Part shown: in pieces, positions 1 through 7,633 of the stretch
Layout of the letters: each line of letters begins with the position of its first letter
Numbering within the stretch: the stretch's first letter is position 1
The notes under the pieces: model-generated
What the model was told of the DNA's origin: nothing
The model's input: the letters and a program-made list of their open reading frames with translations, nothing else
Database searches by the model: none
NCBI RefSeq assembly: GCF_041355105.1
Contig: NZ_JBFUPK010000001.1
Coordinates: 1,550,001-1,614,000, forward strand
From: Terriglobus sp. RCC_193
GTDB lineage: Bacteria; Acidobacteriota; Terriglobia; Terriglobales; Acidobacteriaceae
Direction of reading: 5' to 3'
DNA: 64,000 nt
Translations under genes and position numbers: made by a program

Positions 1-22
1 CTCTAACGTCCCCAAAAACACC

Positions 23-181
23 GCAAAGCTCCACCGGTCAAAGACCGTCATCCGCAGCGAAGCTCGTACGGCAAAGACCACCCCGAGCGAAGCTCCTACG
101 GTCAAAGACCATCCCCCAGCGAAGCTCCTACGGTCAAAGACCGTCATCCTGAACGAAGCGAAGCGTAGCTGAAGGACCTGC
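23..181. repeat. Degenerate tandem repeat, about 32-bp unit, ending in a common acidobacterial intergenic repeat
   Basis: Four imperfect copies of a unit that reads GCGAAGCTCCTACGGTCAAA followed by GACC start near 23, 57, 87 and 119, so the period is 30-34 bp. The last copy runs into GTCATCCTGAACGAAGCG and the adjacent CGAAGCGTAGCTGAAGGACC, a sequence type I associate with intergenic regions of Acidobacteriota. No convincing reading frame covers it. Function is unknown; it may be a dispersed repeat rather than a regulatory array. Confidence 0.6.
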
Positions 182-248
182 TTTCCTCCACCCCCTCTAC
201 AACGCACCAGGAAACCCAAAACAAACCACCAGCCAAAGAACCGGGTGC

Positions 249-344
249 CCCAGGTTCGCGAAGCTAACCTGGGTATCGCTCCAAAGGAGCGATCCAACGC
301 GCAAGAGCGCGTCTTCTTTGAAAGGGCACGGCTTCAGCCGTGCC
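249..344. repeat. Cluster of four consecutive perfect hairpins
   Basis: Four inverted repeats follow each other with almost no gap: CCCAGGTT/AACCTGGG (249-273), ATCGCTCC-AAA-GGAGCGAT (275-293), ACGCGC-AAGA-GCGCGT (297-312) and GGCACGGCT-TC-AGCCGTGCC (325-344). The last is a common acidobacterial intergenic hairpin. No gene is supported here. The array could be a composite extragenic palindromic element or a structured transcript end. Confidence 0.65.
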
Positions 345-559
345 ATAAGAAACCCAAACCAAGAAAACCGCGCAGCCAAAAAGACAAACAGGAGCATCAT
401 CTTCAACCCCGCGCGTCCACAGAAGATCATGGCTGGCACCAAGCCGAAGGCATCGAGAACACTGTCAAGCCCCCAAGCCACCCAACCACAACAAACCAAA
501 GGAAATACACTTGGCGGGCTATTTCCCCCAAACCACTAAAATAGAAACAGAGAGAAAAA

Positions 560-580
560 GGGCCGCGCAAAGCGCGGCCC
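560..580. repeat. 9-bp GC-rich hairpin with AAA loop
   Basis: GGGCCGCGC-AAA-GCGCGGCCC is a perfect stem with a three-base loop. It has the same stem-AAA-stem design as the 275-293 hairpin. No T-run follows on the plus strand. The rest of 345-676 shows no supported gene. Confidence 0.5.
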
Positions 581-676
581 TAACCCATTTAGAAAGAAGA
601 TTTTGCCCCTAACCCCAATGGGCAGACGATTTTAGCGACCACCAAAACCGTAACCCACATAAAAAGAGTACTTTAG

Positions 677-708
677 GAAAACAAGGGGGAAGGGGGTACC
701 CCCCTCCT
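677..708 (-). terminator. Possible terminator of the symporter operon
   Basis: Just beyond the stop of the small membrane-protein gene, on its strand, a G/C-rich dyad centred on GGGGGTACCCCC is followed by CTTGTTTTCC. The stem is strong but the loop is poorly defined, so this is a weak call. Confidence 0.35.
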
Positions 709-978
709 TCACCGTCCGCTTCCCGGTCGAAACCGGATGGTATAGAACGCTCCGAAGATCGTCATCAGCAGTCCCCACCAGAATGTCGCATGCAGGTTCG
801 CCAGCACCACCGCAGGCGGATGGGAGAACTCATAGATCCCCACCGGCGTCAGCACCAACCCATACCCCAGGCAAAGCACGCCGACAAAAAGCCAAAGCGA
901 CAGTGGTTCCTTCGGCTTCACAACCCGATCACCGATCGAAGCGTGTACTTGATGAATCTCAGCAGTATTGTGTTCCAT
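709..978 (-). CDS. Small two-helix membrane protein linked to the sodium/solute symporter
   Basis: This encodes an 89-residue protein with a charged N-terminus (residues 1-25) and two predicted transmembrane segments, at about 27-50 and 60-80. The ATG is preceded by AAGGAG ten bases upstream. It starts 15 bp after the symporter stop codon, so the two are probably co-transcribed and translationally coupled. I do not recognise a named family. The arrangement resembles small accessory membrane subunits seen beside some solute/sodium symporters, for example the DUF485-type partners of acetate permeases, but the sequence is not clearly that family. A role in symporter stability or regulation is inferred from context only. 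Confidence 0.75.
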   Translation of the reverse strand: MEHNTAEIHQVHASIGDRVVKPKEPLSLWLFVGVLCLGYGLVLTPVGIYEFSHPPAVVLANLHATFWWGLLMTIFGAFYTIRFRPGSGR

Positions 979-993
979 CGTTTCCCCGCTCCT

Positions 994-2730
994 TTACCAG
1001 AAGAGAATGTTCAGGCCAATAAACACGAGCGATACAACGCCCGCCCAGAAGATCGGCTTCTGCCACAGCGTCCGCGCACCATCATGCGGAATCACCGTCG
1101 CACCATAGACAAGGCCATTCAACTCCTCGTCCGATTTGGGCTTGGTCATCAGGCTCACCGCAACGGTCACAATCACGCAGATGATCCAGCTCCACATCGC
1201 GCGGTACATGTTCTCCGCCATCGGCTGCGCATCGGCAGAGAGCGCGATGCGCGCCAGCGCCTTCGCGCCGCCAAGCTGCACATACGTGAACATGGCAATG
1301 GAACTGAGCGTTCCCGCCAGCAGGCCCCAGAAACCGCCCTGCTTCGTAGCCCGCTTCCACAGCATGCCCAGAATCACCGTGCCGAACAGCGGGGCAATGA
1401 AGAAGGAGAACAGCGCCTGCACGTAATCCATGATGGAACCCGCACGCGCCACAAGGTACGCCGTGCCAATCGACACCAGCATACCCACAACCGTCGACCA
1501 GCGACCCATCGACACATAGTGCTTGTCCGGTGCATTCCGCTTGATGTATGCGCCGTAGATGTCATACGTCCAGACCGTGGAGAACGCCGACACGTTGCCC
1601 GCCATACCACTCATGAACCCCGCAACCAACGCCGTAATGCCCAACCCCAGCAAACCCGGCCCACAGTAGCGGATCAGCATCAGCGGCAACACCTCGTCAT
1701 ACGAGTGCTGACCGGTAGCGCGGGCAATATCACCCGGAACAAGGTGCATCAGCGATCCATCCGGGTTCTTGAGTACCGCCAACGCCAGCAGTCCCGGCAC
1801 GATGACGATCAGTGGCACCGCCATCTTGAACGCCGCACCAATCACGGGCGCCATCTTGGCCGCGCGCAGGTCCTTGGCGCTCAGCACACGTTGCACGACG
1901 AGGAAGTCAGTCGTCCAGTAACCGAAGGAGATGATCGCGCCCAGACCGAAGACGATACCGGTCCAGTGAATCCCCATCGGGTTGCCCTTGAAGGTGCCCA
2001 GCGTGGACCACAGATGCGTGTAGTCGTTGCTACCCACGTTATGAGCAATCTGTGCCTTCAGGTTGGTCCAGCCACCAGCCTCGATCAGGCCAAGGATCGG
2101 GATCAGCGCCGCACCGGCCCAGATCAGGACGAACTGCAGCACCTCATTGATGATGGCCGACCGCAGTCCGCCTAACATGACGTAGATCGCCACAGTGATC
2201 GCGCCAATCCAGATGGAAAAGGTGATGTTCCATCCCAGCACGGTCTGCATGACCACGGCCATGGCATACATGTTCACGCCACTCATCAGGATGGTCATGA
2301 AGCCGAAGCTGATAGCGGCCAGTCCACGCGCGCCCTCACCGAACCGCAACTGCAGGTAGCCCGGCACCGAGTGCGTCTTGGAGATGTAGTAGAACGGCAT
2401 CATCACAATGCCCAGGAACAGCATGGCAGGGATGGCGCCGATCCAGTACCAGTGCGTCGCCAGGATGCCGTACTGGTAAGCGGACCCCGCCCACCCCATC
2501 AGCTCCAGCGACCCCAGATTCGCCGAAACAAAACTGAGACCGGCAATCCAGGCGGTCATCTCACGGCCGGCGAGGAAGAACTCTTCGCTCGTGTTGGTGC
2601 CGCCCTTCACATAGAAGCCGATGAACAGCACCATGACGAAGTACAGCGCGAGGATCACAATGTCGATCCCGGAAAGGTTCGTAAGCTGTGACGCCAGCAG
2701 TGCCGCCGTCACAGGGTGAGCGAAGGGCAT
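994..2730 (-). CDS. Sodium/solute symporter (SSS/SGLT family)
   Basis: This is a polytopic inner-membrane protein of 578 residues with about 13-14 hydrophobic segments, typical of the SSS family (Na+-coupled uptake of sugars, amino acids or carboxylates). Family-like features include the N-terminal FFLAGREM segment in the first loop, the GGLRSAI segment and the long extracytoplasmic loops. I start it at 2730 because AAGGAG lies nine bases upstream; the ATG at 2766 has no comparable ribosome site. Neighbours favour a sugar substrate: a TonB receptor lies divergently upstream and a sugar-oxidation and xylose locus follows. The substrate itself cannot be read from sequence. It is co-directional with the 89-residue membrane protein. 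Confidence 0.9.
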   Translation of the reverse strand: MPFAHPVTAALLASQLTNLSGIDIVILALYFVMVLFIGFYVKGGTNTSEEFFLAGREMTAWIAGLSFVSANLGSLELMGWAGSAYQYGILATHWYWIGAIPAMLFLGIVMMPFYYISKTHSVPGYLQLRFGEGARGLAAISFGFMTILMSGVNMYAMAVVMQTVLGWNITFSIWIGAITVAIYVMLGGLRSAIINEVLQFVLIWAGAALIPILGLIEAGGWTNLKAQIAHNVGSNDYTHLWSTLGTFKGNPMGIHWTGIVFGLGAIISFGYWTTDFLVVQRVLSAKDLRAAKMAPVIGAAFKMAVPLIVIVPGLLALAVLKNPDGSLMHLVPGDIARATGQHSYDEVLPLMLIRYCGPGLLGLGITALVAGFMSGMAGNVSAFSTVWTYDIYGAYIKRNAPDKHYVSMGRWSTVVGMLVSIGTAYLVARAGSIMDYVQALFSFFIAPLFGTVILGMLWKRATKQGGFWGLLAGTLSSIAMFTYVQLGGAKALARIALSADAQPMAENMYRAMWSWIICVIVTVAVSLMTKPKSDEELNGLVYGATVIPHDGARTLWQKPIFWAGVVSLVFIGLNILFW

Positions 2731-3217
2731 TCCCTGTTTCTCCTTGAGACAGACAGTGTGCCCCATAAACGACTCTCTGCGCCAGAGACAGAGAGCAAGC
2801 CACCCCTCCGATTTGTCCCTGGACCGTCAGGTTTTCCGCTTCTCTGTGCTTGAATCGCCTTCAAAAGTCGTTTCAGACGCATCCCCGGCAATAATTCGCT
2901 TCGCTGCAAAAAATACTTTTGAAGGTCATACCACGGGACTATTCTTCGCTCCCCGGAGCCCATTTATCCCAGCCCGAGATGGGTGCCATCGCTGACCAAT
3001 CAGTCGCATTTACCGTCATTCCACCCGATTTTCCCACTGTGGAAATAGTAAATTCCTCATTTTCGTCTTGACAGTCGCATTCATGGTTCCTATATAGTTT
3101 GCGCCGCGTACAAAACCAGTGATTGTCTTGCTCCAGAAAGCTGGAGCTCTATTAGCAACGCTAGTTTCACTTTTCGCGGTGCGCATGCAATACGCGGAAA
3201 GATTTCGAGGGGGTCAC
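2731..3217. promoter_or_regulatory. Divergent control region between symporter and TonB receptor
   Basis: No gene is supported in these 487 bases. On the plus strand TTGACA (3068-3073), a 17-bp spacer and TATATA (3091-3096) form a near-consensus housekeeping promoter for the receptor. The ten-mer CAGTCGCATT occurs at 3001-3010 and again at 3072-3081, the second copy lying inside the promoter. An imperfect dyad around TTTCCCACTGTGGAAA lies at about 3030-3045. The repeated ten-mer and the dyad are candidate operator elements. I see no equally good promoter for the symporter. Confidence 0.75.
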
Positions 3218-6200
3218 ATGAAGCGTGGAATCATCATTCCAATTGTTCTCGCCTGCGTTTCTGCAGGCGTGGCAAGAGGCCAGGTAACCGATAGCCAATC
3301 CATCTCCGGAACCGTGACGGATGCAACCGGCGCGTCCGTTCCTGGCGCGTCCGTCACAGTCACGAACGAAGCAACAAAAATCTCTGTCACGGTGAAGACG
3401 AACGGGGACGGCTTGTATAACGCCCTGAACCTTCCCGTGGGCACATACACCATTTCCACCACGATGGACGGATTCAAGAAGTCTGTTGTTACCGGTGTGG
3501 CTCTGGACGTGGGTGGGAAGCCTGCAGTGCCAGTGCAACTTCAAGTCGGCGGCGTGGGCGAATCCGTCGAGGTAAAGGCCGAAAGCGTAATGATCCAGAC
3601 GACCACCGCGGAAATCGGCGGCGTCGTCACCAGCACGGAAGCTACGCAGATTCAGCTCAACGGACGTAACTACATCCAGTTGATCACCCTGCAGCCTGGC
3701 GTTTCGCAGACGGTGGCCAGCGGCTTTGCCATCTCCGGCACGTATGGCGTCAACGGCAACTCGCAATCCGTAAACGGTATCCGTACAGACTCGATGAACT
3801 TCTTCATCGACGGCGTGGACAACAAGGACAACGGCGGCGGCGGCAACAACTTCGTCAACATCTCGCCGGATTCGTTGCAGCAGTTCCGTAACGTGGCATC
3901 CGCATACGATGCCAGTTATGGCGGCTCGTCAGGTGCGACTGTCTCGGTGGCCATTAAGAGTGGCGGTCAGAGCTTTCATGGCAACGTCTACGAGTACATC
4001 CGTAACGATGCCATTCAAGCCTATCCCTTCCGGGCTCTGAGTTCGTACAGTGTTGCTCCGGTAAAAGCGCCGCTTCGCTATAACGATTTCGGATGGACCC
4101 TGGGCGGACCCATTTATATCCCTGGGCACTTCAACGCCAGCAAGGAAAAGCTGTTCTTCTTCGCCGGACAAGAGTACAAGCGGTTGCGCACCTCTTCGGT
4201 CCAGAACGCAACAGTCCCAACACCTGCAGCAATTGCTGCGGCAATCGCTACCGGGCCAAGCACCGCAACGGGACGCGCAATTGCAGCAAGCGTTCTGCAG
4301 GACCCAAGTGGCAACTTCCGTTACCTGAGTCTTGGGAACAACGATCAATCGGAATGGCTGATCAAGGTTGACTACCACATGAACGAAAAAAATCAGTTCA
4401 GTGGTTCCTACGTTCATGACAATGTGAAGGTCGTCGGTAATCCCACAAACTTTGTTATTTATGATCGCCTCATTCCAGGTTTGACCTCGAATGCGCGCTG
4501 GATTCATACGATCAGTTCGAAGGCAGTAAACACTGCAGTGGGATCTTTTTCTGGGAACGTCATTAACGAAGGTGTTAATATCCGCCCCAATCCGCAACTA
4601 GGGAAAGCTGTCACGCGCGCCGCTTACGGAATGACATACGCGACGCTCTATAACGCATCCACTTACATGCCTCAGACCAGCATCACCGGATATGGCAACC
4701 CGGGAACGACACCGCGCCAGTTTGACAACTATCAGCGCATTTACGCACTGAAGGATGACCTATCGATCGTCGTTGGGAATCACTCGATGAAGACAGGTGC
4801 TTACTTCTGGCGTGCACGTAAAAATCAGACCGCTCCGCCACAATTGAATGGTGCATTCACCTTTGCGAACCTAGCAGGACTTGTGGCGGGTAACTACACC
4901 GCTTACAGCGAAGGTAGCAGCATCCCTCAGATTCAGGCACGTTTTACACAATTTGAAACCTATTTCCAGGATGACTGGACCCTTAGTCGGCGTTTAACGC
5001 TGAATATGGGGCTGCGGTGGCAATACATGCCACCTATCAGCAGCTGGCCAAATAACACCGCCTTCTTCGATCCCAACTTTTTTGATCCTACAAAGGCGGC
5101 CACAGTTAGCCCAACCACTGGCTTTATCACCTCGAACCCAGCCCCTTATAACGGACTTATCCTTCCCGGTTCGGGCTTCTCGGATAAAGCAAAGCAAGTG
5201 GTCGCTCCCAGCGTCTACAACAATCCGCAGGTGACCGCTCTATTCCACGGCCTGCCCGCTGGGCTTATCAACACCGTCTACAACACTTTCGCACCACGTG
5301 TTGGCTTTGCCTATGACCTTACCGGGAAGCAGGACACGGTTATCCGCGGTGGCTACGGAATGTCCTACGAGCGCGTCGAAGGAAATTACATCTATGGTGC
5401 TTCTTCCCAGCTTCCCTTTGTTGCGGTCGCCAGCCTCAGCGCAGGCAATGCCGACTCGCTCGGTTCCAATGGGACACTAACGGCCCCCCAGAACATCGGT
5501 AATTCAGGCGCTCGAAACCTCAACCCTCCTCGCATCAGCAACTACAGCTTGGGAGTGCAACACAAACTATTCAACAATACCTCCCTAGAAATGAACTACG
5601 TGGGATCTCGTTCTACCAACTTGACCTATCGCAAAAACCTGAACCAAGGAGCGCCGGGAACTGAACAAGCGAACCCTACCTGCGCCTCGCAACGCAACGT
5701 ATGCCGTCCCTACACGGGTTACGGAGAAATTTACCAATATACAAACGGTTCTCATTCCAACTACAACTCGTTCCAGACTCGCCTACAGACCCGCTTTACT
5801 CATGGAGGCCTGGTCAGTTTGGCCTTTACGTGGTCGAAGTGCTTAGCAATGGGTTCCAGCTTTGACTATCAGCCACAAGACAGTAACAGCCTTGCAGCAG
5901 ACTATGGTCCGTGCACCTTCAATCAACCGAAGATCTTTGTGGCGAGCTACGTGTATCCACTGCCTTTCTGGCAGCATGAACACGAATGGTACAAAGCGGC
6001 TTTGGGTGGTTGGCAGGTATCCGGCATTACTCGTATTGCGAACGGGCTACCCATCAACATAGTCCAACCCTCAGGCATTTCCGTGGCGGGTAACCTCGTC
6101 ACGACATCCAACGTCGCACAGCGTCCTAATCTCGTTCCTGGAGTTAGTCCGTATGCACACAATGGTAAGCAATATCTCAACTACGCAGCCTTCACACAGC

Positions 6201-6511
6201 CAGCACCCGGGACCTATGGGAACCTTGGTTATGCAGCAATCAAAGGACCGTTATTTAACAATTGGGACGTAGCTCTGCAAAAGAACATTCCGATTCATGA
6301 ATCCATTGGTGCGGAATTCCGTGCTGAAATGTTCAATGCACCAAACCACCTCTCGCCCTTCAGTGTGGGTGGAACATTGGGCACCTTCGCCGGTGGCACG
6401 TACCAGCCGAACTACAGTCCATCGACCGGTGCCTTCCAGAACTCCTTTGGACAGATCACAGGCGCGGCTGATCCACGTACGGTTGAGTTTGTCCTTCGCA
6501 TCAACTTCTAA
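3218..6511 (+). CDS. TonB-dependent receptor, Oar-like, with N-terminal carboxypeptidase regulatory-like domain
   Basis: This encodes a 1097-residue outer-membrane receptor. A signal peptide covers about residues 1-21 (MKRGIIIPIVLACVSAG). A carboxypeptidase-regulatory/CNA-B-like beta domain follows (about 24-110, beginning SISGTVTDATGASVPGA), then a plug (about 120-240, with IQLNGRNYIQL) and a long beta-barrel ending in phenylalanine (VLRINF), as expected for outer-membrane insertion. The start at 3218 is chosen because GAGG lies seven bases upstream and the signal peptide begins there; an upstream in-frame start at 3119 would add an unlikely leader. Family members import large ligands using TonB energy. 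Given the divergent symporter and downstream sugar genes, a carbohydrate ligand is likely but unproven. Confidence 0.9.
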   Translation: MKRGIIIPIVLACVSAGVARGQVTDSQSISGTVTDATGASVPGASVTVTNEATKISVTVKTNGDGLYNALNLPVGTYTISTTMDGFKKSVVTGVALDVGGKPAVPVQLQVGGVGESVEVKAESVMIQTTTAEIGGVVTSTEATQIQLNGRNYIQLITLQPGVSQTVASGFAISGTYGVNGNSQSVNGIRTDSMNFFIDGVDNKDNGGGGNNFVNISPDSLQQFRNVASAYDASYGGSSGATVSVAIKSGGQSFHGNVYEYIRNDAIQAYPFRALSSYSVAPVKAPLRYNDFGWTLGGPIYIPGHFNASKEKLFFFAGQEYKRLRTSSVQNATVPTPAAIAAAIATGPSTATGRAIAASVLQDPSGNFRYLSLGNNDQSEWLIKVDYHMNEKNQFSGSYVHDNVKVVGNPTNFVIYDRLIPGLTSNARWIHTISSKAVNTAVGSFSGNVINEGVNIRPNPQLGKAVTRAAYGMTYATLYNASTYMPQTSITGYGNPGTTPRQFDNYQRIYALKDDLSIVVGNHSMKTGAYFWRARKNQTAPPQLNGAFTFANLAGLVAGNYTAYSEGSSIPQIQARFTQFETYFQDDWTLSRRLTLNMGLRWQYMPPISSWPNNTAFFDPNFFDPTKAATVSPTTGFITSNPAPYNGLILPGSGFSDKAKQVVAPSVYNNPQVTALFHGLPAGLINTVYNTFAPRVGFAYDLTGKQDTVIRGGYGMSYERVEGNYIYGASSQLPFVAVASLSAGNADSLGSNGTLTAPQNIGNSGARNLNPPRISNYSLGVQHKLFNNTSLEMNYVGSRSTNLTYRKNLNQGAPGTEQANPTCASQRNVCRPYTGYGEIYQYTNGSHSNYNSFQTRLQTRFTHGGLVSLAFTWSKCLAMGSSFDYQPQDSNSLAADYGPCTFNQPKIFVASYVYPLPFWQHEHEWYKAALGGWQVSGITRIANGLPINIVQPSGISVAGNLVTTSNVAQRPNLVPGVSPYAHNGKQYLNYAAFTQPAPGTYGNLGYAAIKGPLFNNWDVALQKNIPIHESIGAEFRAEMFNAPNHLSPFSVGGTLGTFAGGTYQPNYSPSTGAFQNSFGQITGAADPRTVEFVLRINF

Positions 6512-6530
6512 AACGCTTATTTCTCCAGGA

Positions 6531-6561
6531 GGCCCCGGGACATCTCGGGGCCTTTTCTTTT
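6531..6561 (+). terminator. Rho-independent terminator after the TonB receptor
   Basis: The stem GGCCCCG/CGGGGCC (6531-6537 with 6546-6552) encloses an eight-base loop and is followed by TTTTCTTTT. It sits 20 bases after the receptor stop codon, so the receptor is probably a single-gene transcript. Confidence 0.85.
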
Positions 6562-6630
6562 CTTCGAACGCAATAAACCGAAGGCTTGCTATTACCCTCT
6601 GTTTACAGGCAATTCAGACATCGATTCCGC

Positions 6631-6660
6631 TTGACACGTGCAACAATACGAACCTATATT
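6631..6660 (+). promoter_or_regulatory. Promoter of the cytochrome / PQQ dehydrogenase run
   Basis: TTGACA (6631-6636) and TATATT (6655-6660) are separated by 18 bp. The start codon of the cytochrome is 112 bp downstream, leaving a leader of about 100 bases. Confidence 0.7.
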
Positions 6661-6771
6661 CTCAGACGAGAAATAAATCTTTTCTATCCTCTTTCCATCT
6701 GCGATTGTCTGGAGACATGCCGGCGATCACTGTCACTGCTGTACGGGATACGCAAGAACGGAAACCTTGTG

Positions 6772-7620
6772 ATGAATCTGTTGACGAAATGTGCTGTTTC
6801 AGCCGGACTGCTGACGATGGCATTTGCTTCCCTTCCAAACCTCACCGCGCAAAACGCCAATGCTCTACGCCCACAGGGGGCACGGCCACAGGTCTCCGTC
6901 GGATCGCAGGGGCCACTGCCGGTACATGCGAAATTCACCGAGCAGCAGATTGAAAACGGTGGAACGCTGTTCCTGCAGAACTGCGCTTTCTGCCACGGCA
7001 AGGATGCCAGTGGCGGCGAGAGCGGACCTGATCTGACGCGATCGAAAGTCGTCTCAGGCGACAAAGAAGGCGAAGGCATTGGCCAGGTGGTGCGCAATGG
7101 GCGGCTCGACAAGGGTATGCCGCGCTTCAACCTTGGCGACTCCGAGATTCTGAGCCTTGTTGCCTTCATCCACTCGCAGCAGGATAAAGCCATGTCGGAG
7201 ACCGGTAACCGCAAAGGTGTGGAAGAGAGCGATCTGCACACGGGCAACGCTGGCGCTGGCAAGAAGTATTTCGAAACGACTGGCGGCTGCGTGAAGTGTC
7301 ACTCCACCACCGGCGATCTCGCCAAGGTGGCATCGCGCTACAGCGGCCTGCAATTGCTGCAGCAGATGCTGTATCCGCGGCAGGCGAAGGCCACCGTATC
7401 CGTGAAGACAGCCAGTGGCCAGACCTACGATGGTCCGCTGGAGTACAAGGATGAATTTCATATCGGCATGAAGGACAGCTTCGGCGTGTATCACTCCTGG
7501 CCTGTCTCCGCGGTGACGCTCAAGATCAGCAATCCCGCAGAGCAGCATGTGGAGATCATGAGCAAGTACACCGATAAGGACATGCATGACGTCCTCGCCT
7601 ACATCCAGACATTGAAGTAA
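6772..7620 (+). CDS. Di-heme c-type cytochrome
   Basis: This is a 282-residue exported protein with a signal peptide over about residues 1-27. Two covalent heme sites are visible, CAFCH (71-75) and CVKCH (173-177), with a candidate distal methionine in KGMPRF (about 116). It therefore has two cytochrome-c modules. The start at 6772 gives a clean signal peptide, although the ribosome site is weak. The next gene, a PQQ-type dehydrogenase, begins 13 bp after its stop. The obvious role is to accept electrons from that dehydrogenase in the periplasm and pass them to the respiratory chain; this is inferred from context and the well-known pairing of quinoprotein dehydrogenases with cytochrome c. Confidence 0.88.
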   Translation: MNLLTKCAVSAGLLTMAFASLPNLTAQNANALRPQGARPQVSVGSQGPLPVHAKFTEQQIENGGTLFLQNCAFCHGKDASGGESGPDLTRSKVVSGDKEGEGIGQVVRNGRLDKGMPRFNLGDSEILSLVAFIHSQQDKAMSETGNRKGVEESDLHTGNAGAGKKYFETTGGCVKCHSTTGDLAKVASRYSGLQLLQQMLYPRQAKATVSVKTASGQTYDGPLEYKDEFHIGMKDSFGVYHSWPVSAVTLKISNPAEQHVEIMSKYTDKDMHDVLAYIQTLK

Positions 7621-7633
7621 TTCAGGGGTTCCC

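Noticed and set aside
23-181. CRISPR-like repeat array
   Set aside because: Repeat units are contiguous with no unique spacers of constant length, copies are degenerate, and no cas genes are present in the window.
197-544. Overlapping open frames on both strands in the first 550 bases
   Set aside because: They run through the hairpin cluster, have no recognisable domain and mirror each other; the hairpins explain the sequence better.
790-2175. Long arginine-rich open frame on the plus strand
   Set aside because: It lies opposite the well-supported symporter gene, its composition is typical of antisense reading of GC-rich coding DNA, and no domain or ribosome site is evident.
3167-3766. 199-codon open frame opposite the TonB receptor
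   Set aside because: It is antisense to a clearly coding signal peptide and plug region, and is rich in His/Arg as expected for a shadow frame.
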